This document shows positions 44,561 through 55,099 of a DNA stretch of 64,000 nucleotides, one piece after another (position 1 is the first letter of the stretch; each line of letters opens with the position of its first letter). Origin of the DNA: Sapria himalayana (Eukaryota > Streptophyta > Magnoliopsida > Malpighiales > Rafflesiaceae); contig JAREIK010002053.1 of NCBI GenBank assembly GCA_029783825.1, positions 747,464 through 811,463 on the forward strand, read 5' to 3'. The notes beneath the pieces were generated by a model that saw only the letters and a program-made list of their open reading frames with translations, was not told the origin of the DNA and searched no databases. The position numbers and the translations under genes were made by a program.

Positions 44561-45180
44561 AGTAGACCAATGATCCTTTTGTCATTTGGCTGGCTATTGA
44601 AAGAAAAAGCTTGCTTATGCTCCCCCTATTATACAACTAGCCCCATCTCTTTCTAGACCTAACATGGTAGTTTCCCATTTTAGGACTTTCTACCTATAAA
44701 TTAATCTATTACTAAGTAGCTAATTTATTCAGAACTAAGTTGACTGCTTCTATAGATTTATAATTCAGTAATGTATATAGAGGGACATTTAATGTCTCTC
44801 ATTGCCTTCTACCAAGAATTGAATATTTATATAATTTATATATTTCAAACATGGTTCATAGTCGTGATATATATAGAACACTGATTGGGAATATTGTAAG
44901 ATATGTCATTCTCAATTTCTTGATTTTAATAACTTGCATTGCTACTCAATGAGATAAAAAATAAAAAAAAAATATTTTTCAATTTTTCAAATTTTCAAAG
45001 AGCTTTTAAAATTATAATAAAAATTAAAATATATGATGAGCATATTTGATTCCTTAAACAAAAAAAGGGTGATACTTGGTCATTCTTGGTCATAGATCAC
45101 TTACCTACATTACATTCTATTTATTTTATTCCTTAAATAAGTGTTTATTCTAAATATTTTTATGTTTTCTCTTTGAGAAT
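44561..45180. other. Possible nad7 intron remnant, then unassigned
   Basis: The first 100-200 bp next to the exon have mitochondrial-like composition (GGGGGAGCATAAGCAAGC on the minus strand). They would be intron 4 if the transfer was from DNA. I could not find a group II domain V hairpin. The rest is AT-rich and unassigned. Confidence 0.3.
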
Positions 45181-45189
45181 ATTAGTGTT

Positions 45190-45820
45190 TCATTGAGTGA
45201 TTGAAACAATGATGAATGGTAAGCATGGATTAATAATGACTAGAATCATCAATTTGTGTTTGGAGCTATATTTGAAGTGGTGATGATCGATGCCACCCTT
45301 CCATAGTCTATTACACTTGAAGTAGTGATGGCTTTTTGCAAGCGAGAAACTGAGGGGGTTGAGTGAAGAGATGGAGTATGATGAGGGGCATGTGTTGTAT
45401 ATGATGACTCTAGTTTTCATGATGGTAACATGGTAGAGTTAATTGGTTGGGTTTTGGGATTACTTTGACAGTGTTGCAATTTTTATTTTCTTATTTTAAA
45501 CCCGTCAAACTTCTAATTTCAATTAGGATAAAGTTGTAGCCATATCATTATTTAATGTAGTAGTTTTAATAGCCAAATTATTATTGTTTGCTTTTTAACA
45601 CTATCCTCCTTTCAATAAGAAAATAAAAATTTGAGTTGAATTAATAAAAATAAAAATTAATGTGGTAGCTTTCATATTAGTACTTAATTTCAATTAGGAT
45701 AAAATTTAAGCAAGAAATAGTATGATGAGGGTCTAATTTGAATTGAATGAAAAAAAAAAGTTTGTGACATTTTTAGATGAAAAAATCAAGTTTAACGTCT
45801 AAATGGAACATTTGGAAAAA
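45190..45820. other. Unassigned AT-rich DNA
   Basis: A minus-strand open stretch of 76 codons (45190-45420) has no recognisable motif. Nothing else is supported up to the tandem duplication at 45821. Confidence 0.3.
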
Positions 45821-46556
45821 ACACATTGGGGGTTTTTGAATATTCTCCTTAAATAAAAACCTTTAATAATTATATGTATGATAATAGTTTTAAAAAAAAT
45901 ATTCATAAAAGATTTTAATTAATAAATAAACACCTATATTAATGAAAGCCTTGAATAATTATTTTAATGATTATTAAATGTTTAAAAATATTTACAAAAA
46001 GAATTGAACTAATGAATAAACATACATAATTATTTATATTAATAAAAACTTAAATATTTGTTCATATGATTATTAAAATATATTTCCAAAAGTATTGAAA
46101 TTTAATGAATAATCATACAAAAATTATAAAGAGAAATTGTTTGCTTCTAACATTAAAAAAGTAAGGAATAAAACTCTAGGTACATTAGTATATAAAATAT
46201 AATCATTAATTTTTTTTTTCTAAATTTCAATCAAATAATTTATATAATTTAAATTATTGAGTTTTAATTTAGGACAATAGATATTAAAAAATAATATAAT
46301 AAGAGAAAACTTATATAATAGATATTTAGAAAAATTATGAATTGAATAATAGATATAATGGTAGAAAAAATGTCGGGGGGGAATTGTGTTTTAGTGCACC
46401 ACCCCAAAAATATTTGAAAAAAAAACAATTAAATTTTAATATTTGAAAACAAGTGCATTAAACTCTTAAATAATTAATTTTTGTCGCATTCTAATATAAT
46501 ATGACAAAAATACCTTTAATCCATCGACACACAATGATCTACAAGCACACCCGACA

Positions 46557-46739
46557 ATGAGCCAACACCCAAAGAGCTACATTGAGCTCAACCAGGAGCT
46601 CATGGTCGAGCTCCACCACGAACTCCAGGAGCACATCGTGGAGCTCCAAGAACATGTAGTGAAGCTCCAGGAGCTCTTCATCGAGCTTCACCATCGAGCT
46701 CCATGGGGTAGTTCACTAAAACACATTGGGTGTTTTTGA
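46557..46739 (+). other. Open frame over the GAGCTC array (first copy)
   Basis: A 60-codon open frame with repeated E-L-H-H-E-L-Q-E-H-V-V-E-L-Q-type sequence, made by the GAGCTC/CCACCACGA array. The second copy (47469-47747) gives a very similar peptide with one added repeat. Leucine every third or fourth residue would allow an amphipathic helix. There is no promoter or homology evidence; the conservation can be explained by the duplication of the DNA. Confidence 0.35.
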
Positions 46740-47251
46740 ATATTCTCCTTAAATAAAAATCTTAAATTATTATATGTGATAATAATTAAAAAATATATAC
46801 ATAAAAGATTTTAATTAATAAATAAACACTATATTAATGAATGTCTTGAATAATTATTTTAATGATTATAAAATGTTTAATAATATTTACAAAAAGAATT
46901 GAACTATTGAAAAACATACATAAATATTTATATTAATAAAAACTTAAATATTTATGCATATGATTATAAAAATATATTTCCAAAAGTATTTAAATTTAAT
47001 GAATAATCATACAAAAATTATAATGGGAAATTGTATGCTTCTAACATTAAAAAAGTAAGGAATAAAAACTCTAGGTACATAAGTATATAAAATATAATCA
47101 TTAATTTTTTTTTCTAAATTTCAACCAAATAATTTATATAATTTAAATTATTGAGTTTTAATTTAGGACAATAGATATTAAAAAAATAATAATAAGAGAA
47201 AACTTATATAATAGATATTTTTATAATATATATTATGGTAGAAAAAATGTC

Positions 47252-47640
47252 GGGAGAATTGTGTTTTAGTGCACCACCCCAAAAATGTCGGGGGAATTGT
47301 TGAAATAGACAACAATTAAAATTTTAATATTTGAAAACAAGTGCATTAAACTCTGAAATAATTAATTTTTGTAGCATTCTAATATAATATGCCAAAAATA
47401 CCTTTAATCCATCTACACCCGATGATCTACAAGCACACCCGACGACGAGCCAACACCCAAAAAGTTACATGGAGCTCGACCAGGAGCTCATGGTCGAGCT
47501 CCATGAGCTCATTGTTGAGCTCCACCATGAGCTCCAGGAGCACGTCGTGGAGCTCCAAGAGCATGTAGCAGAACTTCAGGAGCTCTTCATCGAGCTTCAC
47601 CATCGAGCTCCATGGGGTAGTTCACTAAAATACAATTCCC
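47252..47640. mobile_element. GAGCTC-core fold-back element F, complete copy
   Basis: A 389-bp element with ends CGGGAGAATTGTGTTTTAGTG and, reversed, GGGAATTGTATTTTAGTG (quoted in part). The flanks AAAAAATGTC (47242-47251) and AAAAAATATC (47641-47650) agree at 9 of 10 bases. Target duplications of 9-11 bp, G-rich termini and long TIRs are the marks of Mutator-like elements, and this copy is the best evidence for classifying the family. The left arm reads into CCACCCC, ATTTGAAAACAAGTGCATTAAACTC; the core (about 47469-47615) is a GAGCTC array. The first, truncated copy spans 46375-46712, with the same left flank AAAAAATGTC (46365-46374). Confidence 0.85.
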
Positions 47641-47947
47641 AAAAAATATCTTCATTTCATATTTCATATATTTTAATTTCTTTTTTTTTCTTATTTCTCT
47701 CTTTCTTTCTCCCAATTACTTCCATCACTAACTTCATTTTCAAATGAGCTTCGACGTCACCATGAGTTTAAACTAGACTAACTTTATTTTGTTTTTTTTT
47801 TCCATTTACTTTTTAATTTTTTATTTGGGAACCCAAAGAGTTTGTGTTGGTTTTGATTTCTTTATCCATGTGATTTTATAATAACCTTAGGTTTTGTTAT
47901 GTCAGATTTTTGAAGTTATAAAATGTTTCTAATTAATGTTAGTTGAA

Positions 47948-48608
47948 GGGGATGGAATTATGTTTTCGGGTGTTTCCACATAAACTTTTAACATTTAGAA
48001 ACTAAATTTTTGATATTTGTAAAAAAAATCACAAAACTATTAATAAAATAAAAATGACACTCAAATTGGTAATTCCTAAACTACCCTCACGTGTCTCTCC
48101 AGCCCCTAGCCCCTAGCCCCTCGCCCCTCGCCCCTCTCCTTCCACCCCTCTTCCCCCTTGCCCCTCTCCACCACAAGATCTATCGTGGAGCTCGAAGTGG
48201 AGCTCTTGGAGCTCCAAGTCGAGCTCACTGGAGCTCATCGAGCTACACGATGGAGCTCAAGGTGATCCAATGAGCTCCATAGTGGAGCGAGCTCCATGAT
48301 GGAGCTTGTGGAGAGGCGCAGGGGGAGAGGCCGAGAGGGGTTGAAGGAGATGGACAAGGGGCGAGGATAGGTGGGGGAAGAGGGGAGAGAGGCGAGGGGA
48401 GAGGGTCGAGGGGTGAGGGCAGACAGGCGAGGGGTGAGAGTAGATGGGCGAGGGTCTGGGGATCCCGATGTGGGTAGTCTGGTAATTATGAATTCTAGTG
48501 CCCTTATTTTTAATTTATTTATAATTTTATGACTTTTTTAAAAATATTAAAATTTTAGTTTTTGATTTTTAAAAATTTTTGGGGAAGCACTCCAAAACAT
48601 AATTCCCC
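47948..48608. mobile_element. GAGCTC-core fold-back element G
   Basis: About 660 bp. The left arm (GGGGATGGAATTATGTTTTC, then TTTTTGATATTTGTAAAAAA and ATCACAAAACTATTAATAAA) matches the right arm read in reverse (GGGGAATTATGTTTTGG, then AAAAATTTTAATATTTTTAA and GTCATAAAATTATAAATAAA). Inside are CCCCTAGCCCCTCGCCCC (pyrimidine arm, 48100-48170), a GAGCTC core (48180-48305) and GGGCGAGGGG (purine arm, 48310-48450). This is the clearest example of the full symmetrical layout. No coding role is seen. Confidence 0.85.
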
Positions 48609-49094
48609 AAAAAAAAAACTAATAAAATAGAAATGTCATCTTTGATTGGAAAAAAAAATCTGAAATTTTAGTGGTCAAATAAGAAATTTGAAAAAAAAAG
48701 CTAATAAGAGAGATTAAAATAAATAAATAAAATAATATTTATAAACAAATTCGGATATCAAAAATTAATTAAAGTAAAATAAAATTTTGATAAGATAGAA
48801 TATTTTGTTTGAAAACATTATATAATAGTTCAACTATTTTTCATCATTATTATTATTAAAAATAAAAAAATCATAAATAATTTGTTATTATATTTTGTCA
48901 TTCGCTATATTGAAAAAGATAATATAGAATAGAATAGAAATGAGTAAAGAAATTATATAAGAATGATTATAATATTAATTAAAATAAAAAAAAGTAAAAA
49001 AATAAGAATAATAAAATAATATAAAATAAAAAAATAAAATATATTATTAGCGATAGTGCAAAGAAAATGAGTTATTTTCAAAAAGCATAAAATA
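48609..49094. other. Very AT-rich spacer
   Basis: A-rich sequence with no supported feature; many AATAAA words occur by composition. Confidence 0.4.
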
Positions 49095-49096
49095 AC

Positions 49097-49133
<37 letters not shown>
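49095..49133. repeat. (AAT)n microsatellite
   Basis: About 12 perfect AAT units. Confidence 0.95.
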
Positions 49134-49134
<1 letters not shown>

Positions 49135-49159
49135 ATAAATTGAGTATAAGAAATCAAAT

Positions 49160-49921
49160 GGAGAATTGTATTTTTATGCATCAAACACAAAATAATAAAA
49201 AAATAGACGAGTTATTTTCAAAATAAAAAATATATACTATGAATTAAAATAACTAGGTTTTGGTGTAGTGAAAATCAGAAATTTAATTTTGTCCCCAAAA
49301 TAATTTAAAGATTTATAAAAAGCATAAATATCTTTATTTTCATTTGCCTGACATGCTAACACTGACAATCATATTTGAATCCATTACCTCTAGGTTTAGA
49401 ATCATACCAAAACCATTTCACTACATGCATAATTAAAAAATATTAATGAATAATATATATAAATATATAAACAAACATATAAATATATAAACATAAATTT
49501 ATCTAACTATAAACATATATATATATATATATATATATTGTTTATATTATTATATGTTTATATTTATATCTTTATATGTTTATGTTTATATATATTTACA
49601 TGTGTATATATTTATATGTCTATTCCTATATTTATATATATTATTTGCTTTTATTTTGAAATGTTGCAAGTAGTTGGATTGATTTTGGCATGATACTTGG
49701 AGGTCATAGATTTGAATCTTATTGTGATAGACAAATGAAAATCATAATGTTTAAATTTTTTAAAAAAATTTAAAATCGTTGTTTGTTGGAAAATAGGATT
49801 TCTAATTTTTGGTGCAAAAAACTTGATGACTTAAGTTTATTGTACTTTTTAAAAATTTTGAAAATAAAATATCCATTTTTTTAATTATTTTATGTTTGGT
49901 GAACCAAAACATAAATCTCCT
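49160..49921. mobile_element. Fold-back element H (second family)
   Basis: The ends GGAGAATTGTATTTTTATG and, reversed, GGAGATTTATGTTTTGG are TIRs that continue with AACA-AAAATAAT-AAAAAAAT and ATTTTCAAAAT. Each arm contains, towards the centre, a phrase TGCA(T)GTAGTG...TTTTGGTATGAT...GAGGTAATGG(A/G)TTCGAAT, present once on each strand (about 49380-49430 reversed and 49665-49720 direct). The middle is a run of TA and TTTATATGTTTATA repeats. The same layout occurs at 58591-59274. The target duplication is weak (ATCAAAT on both sides with a 2-base offset). Confidence 0.75.
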
Positions 49922-49939
49922 ATTATCAAATGGTAACTG

Positions 49940-50439
49940 GAAGCATGATAGCATAGAGAATATTAACAAAAAATAAAAGTCAAATAGCAATAAGTTAGTG
50001 GCAAGTGTGAGTAGGTAATAGGGTGGTTGGGTGTAGAAAAAAAAAGAAGTTGGAGATTAGAGAGTGGAGAGCAAAAGTGATCAAATTTTTTTTGAAATGA
50101 AAATATATTATTAGTGATAAGAGAAAAAAGAGAGCTGGAGGGTGCCTTCTTTTAGAAATGAGACATATGAAACCCATGTCAAAGTTCTTTCAAAAATGAA
50201 GCATGATAATATGAGCACCACCTTCTTCATTCACATTGTACAATAGTTATGGTACGTGTGCTTTTTTGATTATTTTACCTCGCAAAAGGCATATGCAAGA
50301 GTGATCTATGTATAGCTAAGAAAGTTTTTAACCCTCTAAAGGAGAATATTATCATAGAGGTTCAAGTGCAATAGACCCGACTCATCTTTTTATCTTCCAT
50401 GACTTGTTATATTTAAAGGAAAAGCCACCTATTAATTTT
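49940..50439. other. Unassigned DNA left of copia element 2
   Basis: Two short minus-strand open frames lie here with no family resemblance. No feature is supported. Confidence 0.3.
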
Positions 50440-50930
50440 TTTTGGAACTGTATTATTCTCAAAGTCATTTTTTGTTGTTTATATTTTGATTGGTTTAAAT
50501 CATTTTCTCATTTTAATGAATGAATTTGCAATGAGCTATATTTATAGAAATGCATATATCCTTTATTATGTATAGTAGATGATCGGGTGCAAAGAGTTTG
50601 GCTCATACATGAATGAATTTTATCAAGTATATGGTGAATATTAATTGCTGATTATATACACATATATTATAAATAAATATGTGTATATAATCAGAATAAT
50701 TAATTTGATTATAATCAAATTATTCGATTTCATTATTAACTACATATGCTCAAAAATCTAGTATATGGCTCATACATCGCCTTCTTCATCAAACATCTAG
50801 TAAAGGATGACATGAGAGACATCTCTACCTACTACATATGCTCCATTGAGGTATATTTTTGTTGTTAAAACAATGATAATTCTAAACAATATTATCATGA
50901 TAAGGAAATTTAAATCCAAGGTTCCCCAAT
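50440..50930 (+). repeat. 5' LTR of copia element 2
   Basis: It starts at a TTTTGGAAC sequence that aligns with TGTTGGAAC at the start of the 3' LTR (56460) and ends just before the primer-binding site. Shared phrases with the 3' LTR include TTTGATTGGTTTAAATCATTT / TTTGATTAGTTTGAATCATTT, AATGAATTTGCAATGAG and ATATATCCTTTATT. Confidence 0.8.
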
Positions 50931-50932
50931 AA

Positions 50933-50944
50933 TGGTATCAGAGG
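50933..50944 (+). promoter_or_regulatory. Copia primer-binding site (tRNA-Met)
   Basis: TGGTATCAGAGG matches the usual copia primer-binding site TGGTATCAGAGC, complementary to the 3' end of initiator methionine tRNA, with one mismatch at the end. It lies directly after the 5' LTR and sets its boundary. Confidence 0.9.
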
Positions 50945-51234
50945 GACGGTGATGATATTGTTGTGGATGGATTAGGTTTTAATAGTTTAGAAAATTGAAT
51001 GGATTATCCTTTTAATTAAATAGAGGCATTCTAGCCTCTGTTGATTAGATAAACAACTCTACTATATTGGCTTATGGATTACAAATATAATTGTTAATGT
51101 GTTTGAAAGCATGTCATTTAAGGGTTGTAATTTTGTGCTTGTTAATGTTTGCTTTTTTGCATGGGGTGTTATTCATTTTTTTTTAATTTTGCACTTCATA
51201 TCTATTTTATTTAATGATGAAGGAGCTTGCAGTC

Positions 51235-51665
51235 AACGAAACTACTTGTTGTGGCTATCATAGCCAACAATAGTTTTGGTGTTGGTTGTGGCAGCTAACA
51301 ATAGTTCTAGTGGTGATTGTCATAGTCAATGATAGTTTTGGTGATTGTTGTCATAGCCAACAGTAGTTCCGGTGGTAGTAGTCATATACAACAATAATTC
51401 TAGTAGTGATTTTTGTGGCCAATAATATTTCTATTGGTTGTTGTGGTATTCGATGATAGTTTTGGTGGTGGTTGTCATGGCCAATAATAATGCTTGTGGT
51501 GGCAATCACGAAAAATGATAATGCTAGTAGTAGTTGTCATAGTCAACGATAGCGCTAATGGTGGTAGTCACAGTCAGTGGCAATGTCTTTGATGGTAGAT
51601 ACAGCTAATGATGGTGCTTCTGGTAGTGGTCATAGCTAGTGGTGGTGCACATGGTAGAACTCATA
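51235..51665. repeat. 33-bp degenerate tandem array in copia leader
   Basis: About 13 units of roughly 33 bp with consensus like GTTGTCATAGCCAACAATAG followed by TTTTGGTGGTG. The units are diverged mainly by transitions. Period 33 is a multiple of 3 (11 codons), but no continuous frame remains. The array is not seen in copia element 1, whose corresponding leader part is lost. Confidence 0.75.
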
Positions 51666-52439
51666 GTGTCAGAAGCAAATAATGATGGATAACTTGGCAA
51701 AAAAAATCTTAGTCTTGGTTGTAGATGTCATGGCTTGATTTGATCGATACGTGTATATAATTTAAAAAACTTATATGATAGTTTCATATTGAATATAGTG
51801 AGTTTATATAATCTTTATATATACATATTTTAGAAAACCATAGTATTTTCGAATATAAATTCAAGTTTTACCATTAAAAAAATCAAAACCCTCAATTGTA
51901 AACAATCTAGGTGGATGAGAGAGTTCATCAAGAATGAATCCCATGGTCTCCATCACTAGTTTAAAGATTATGCAAATTTGTTAGCATGTTGGTCATGGTA
52001 CCTTCTACCTATCAGACTATCTAACTTACATGTATACTTAGCATAAATCACCATAAGATAATTCTATGGATTGTTTAAATGAATCACTTCTCCATATGAA
52101 AGATTCATTTAAAGATTAATCAGTTTAAAATTAGGTGGTGGTTTACACTAAACTATAAATAATAATATTCTCTCTATCTTAGTCACTACTATTATTTATA
52201 AGATCAAAGATAAGTTATCGGTTTAATTTTGTTTGGTATGACTCACTACCTAGATAATAAGATTAATTGGCATTAGGTTGTCTAAACATATAATGAATGG
52301 TATATATCTTATCATCGAGACATATTATTCATGAAATATCAAATTGATGATGAATTCAATCATGAATAAGTGGAGTGAACTATTTATTATGATAGAATTC
52401 AACTGAATAGGCTCATTTTGAATTTTTTAAATATTTTAA

Positions 52440-53110
52440 AGAAAATGTCATTTAACCCACTCACCATAATTGACAGAGAATAAACTTAATGGGACCAATT
52501 ATAAAGGTTGACAAAGAAACCTTGAAATTATTCTGAATGTTGAGAATTACAAATTTATGCTCATGGATCTTTGCTCAAATAAACCTCATGAGGGGCAACT
52601 ATTGATGAAGCCAAGCTATATAAGAAATGCATATAAGCTGATGAGATGTTGAGGTATTATATTTTGGATTCTATTTCAAATATACTACACTATCAGTATT
52701 ATTCTATGGCTACTTCATATAATATGATGTTTAATCTCAAATGAATATTTAGAAATCAGACTCATTCTACCAGACATAAAGCCATGAGAGATCTTATGAA
52801 TATTACTACGGCCAAAAACATTCTATTCTAGTGAGGAATCTTGTTCTAAAGATGATTGGTCTTCTGAATGAACTAAAGATTCTTGGAGTTGAGATTGATG
52901 TAGATTCTTATATTAATATTATTCTATATTCACTGCCAAATTCTTATAGGCAATTCTTCTTAAACTATAACATTATTAAACTTGATTGGGCATTGGCATA
53001 ATTTTTTAAAGGATTGATATCAGCTGAAAGTATTATCAAGTTAAACTATCTAGAGTTTGTGCAGCTAAAAGACTTCTTCTATATTGAAAGGTAATGAGAG
53101 TAAGAAATTT
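52440..53110 (+). pseudogene. Decayed copia gag, element 2
   Basis: Across frames the sequence aligns with the gag of element 1: a YYFGFYFKYTT-like phrase replaces YILASM, then HERS-MNI, KMIGLLNELKILGVEID (about 52850-52910) and a YRQFFLNYN phrase (about 52950). The KMIGLLNELxxLGxEID block is the hallmark of this copia gag. Several stops. Confidence 0.75.
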
Positions 53111-53749
53111 TAGAAACATACACAGGTTCCATAGATAACTTCTAAGTCACAAGTGAGAGTTACAAAACCAAAGAAAAAAAAATTTATGGCAAGGATTCCA
53201 AACACTAGAAGTAGTGTCCAATTTATGTCAGAAAGATGAACAATTAAGGTAAATCTCAATTACTAATAATTGAGACATATTTAGTGGTGGTATATATGGA
53301 TACCTAGTGTGCAAATATGGTCAACACTAATCATGCTTATAATTCTTTGTAGTTATTCAAAGAAATTAGACAACTAATTGTTGGTGAGATTTAACTTCAC
53401 ATAAAAAATACTACAAAGGTAGTGGATGTAGTTATAAGAAATTGCTTGTTTTAGTTTTAGAAAGATATTATTTTACTTTTGAGAGTTTGTTTTTACGTAT
53501 CTTCAATCAAAAGAAACTTGATTTCTGTTTTTAGTTTTGTTAAGAGTACATTTTCTTTTTATTCAATAATTTTATCGCAATTTACTTGAATAAGAAGGTT
53601 TTCTATTTTGATATTTTAAAAGACAACCTTTTTATTATTAACACTATCTCTACTCTACTAAAATGATACAAGTTGAACAATATCAATGCCTTACCCTATA
53701 AAAGAAAACTTAGTCTGATATGAACAATAATTATCTTTAATACTTATGT

Positions 53750-54420
53750 CAATGTCATATCAATCTAAAATAGTTTTTGTGACTGGTTAAAGTTGGATCC
53801 TAGGGTTTGTTGATTATGAAAATACTTTTAGAATGTAAATTCTACTTAGAAGGAAAAATAACAAAGTATCCCTTTGTGGCTAAGGGCTATAGAGCCAAAG
53901 AGTGACTGGAGCTAGTTCATTCTAATTTATGTGGACCCATGGCTATCCAAGCAAGAGGTACTTTTGAGTACTTCATCATATTTATCGATGATTACTCAAG
54001 ATATGTGTATATTTATTTAATATGTAATAAGTCTGATGCCTTTATGAAATTCAAAGAGTATAAGAAAGAAAGAAAAAATATCATAATAAATATCTTAAGA
54101 TACTACAATCTAATCATGGTGGTGAGTATCTCTTGGAAGGATTTAGGGACTACTTATTTGATTAAGAGATTACATCCCAATTGTCTACACCTAGCATTCC
54201 ATAGTAGAATGGTATGATAGAAATAAGGAATTGGACTATTATAGACATAGTAAGATCAATGATGAGTTATTTGGAATGCCTAATTCTTTTTGGGGATATG
54301 CATTTGGAACAATGATTTATATTTTCAAAATGGTTCTATCTAAGTCTTTATTTGCTACTCCAACAAAATTATATACTAGACATAAGCATAGTCTAAAATA
54401 TATTTATTAGTGTGATTGCC
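53750..54420 (+). pseudogene. Copia integrase, element 2
   Basis: An open stretch 53939-54217 begins MAIQARGTFEYFIIFIDDYS, then RYVYIYLICNKSDAFMKFKE. This is the integrase core start (GxxYFxTFxDDYSRYxxVYxMxxKSEAFxxFKEY) with the D-D-Y-S-R catalytic-region aspartate present. The following segments read GDRNKELDYYRHS-like sequence across frames and PTKLYTRHKHSLKYIY near 54365-54400, the end of the core. The second aspartate/glutamate positions are broken by shifts. Confidence 0.85.
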
Positions 54421-54872
54421 TAATACATGTGCTAAAAGGGTAAATACATACATCGGAACCAAGAACAAAAGTTTGTTTCTTCATGAAATATCCTAGAGCA
54501 ACTAAAAGTATTTTGTTTTATAATCCTATTGATTAGAAAATCATTGTTAGTACCAATGCTCAATTCCTAGAAGAAGACTATATAATCAATCAAAGCCCAA
54601 AAGTATGATTGTTCTAGAAGTATTAGAAGTAGATAAACTAGTTCTCTTTTAATACTAGTAATGTAAGAAGAAACACAATGAGGTAACATTTCATATATCT
54701 CATTACCACTTCATAATATGAAAACTATTTTCAATAGTATTGATACTGAATCTCATGAATCTATCATTGATATTTTGGTTGGGCAGCCAAAAAGAAGTGA
54801 TCATGATGGTTTGCAAGGATTAGTATTAGCATAGCATGCCACTAAAAGTAAAGAACCGAGAGGAGTGTCCAA

Positions 54873-54986
54873 TTTTAGTGAGAGGTTTATTTATCAAACC
54901 ACATAGTATACACCCTTGAGAGAGTCTTATTTTAGTGAGAGGTTTATTCATCAAACTACATGGTATACACCCTTGTGAGAGTCTTG
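54873..54986. repeat. 57-bp tandem duplication in copia linker
   Basis: TTTTAGTGAGAGGTTTATT, then ATCAAAC-ACAT-GTATACACCC occurs from 54873 and again from 54930, with period 57 bp (19 codons). It lies in the variable linker before RT, like the 27-bp repeats at 18696. Confidence 0.9.
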
Positions 54987-55099
54987 TGATAAAATCCTTG
55001 ATGAGGTAGATATTGATCCATAAAGCAATGATGAAACACTTAGAGATAAAGATGCAAAATATTGGTAAAATATAATGAAATTAGGGATGAAATCTATGC

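Larger units (their letters stand above)
45821..47640. repeat. 900-bp tandem duplication carrying fold-back element F
   Basis: ACACATTGGG(G/T)GTTTTTGAATATTC starts at 45821 and at 46721, exactly 900 bp apart. The two units (45821-46720 and 46721 to about 47628) contain the same AT-rich flank followed by a GAGCTC element. In the first unit the element's right end is cut within GTTCACTAAAA and fused to the flank ACACATTGGG. In the second it runs on to its true end ATACAATTCCC. The sequences AAAACACATTGGG and CACTAAAACAC share AAAACAC, a short homology at the join. The units differ by scattered substitutions and small indels, so the duplication is not recent. Confidence 0.9.

Noticed and set aside
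44334..44636. The 100-codon minus-strand frame as an intact small gene
   Set aside because: It is nad7 exon sequence that ends early through a frameshift, with probable intron-derived residues at its N-terminus. It is better read as a pseudogene.
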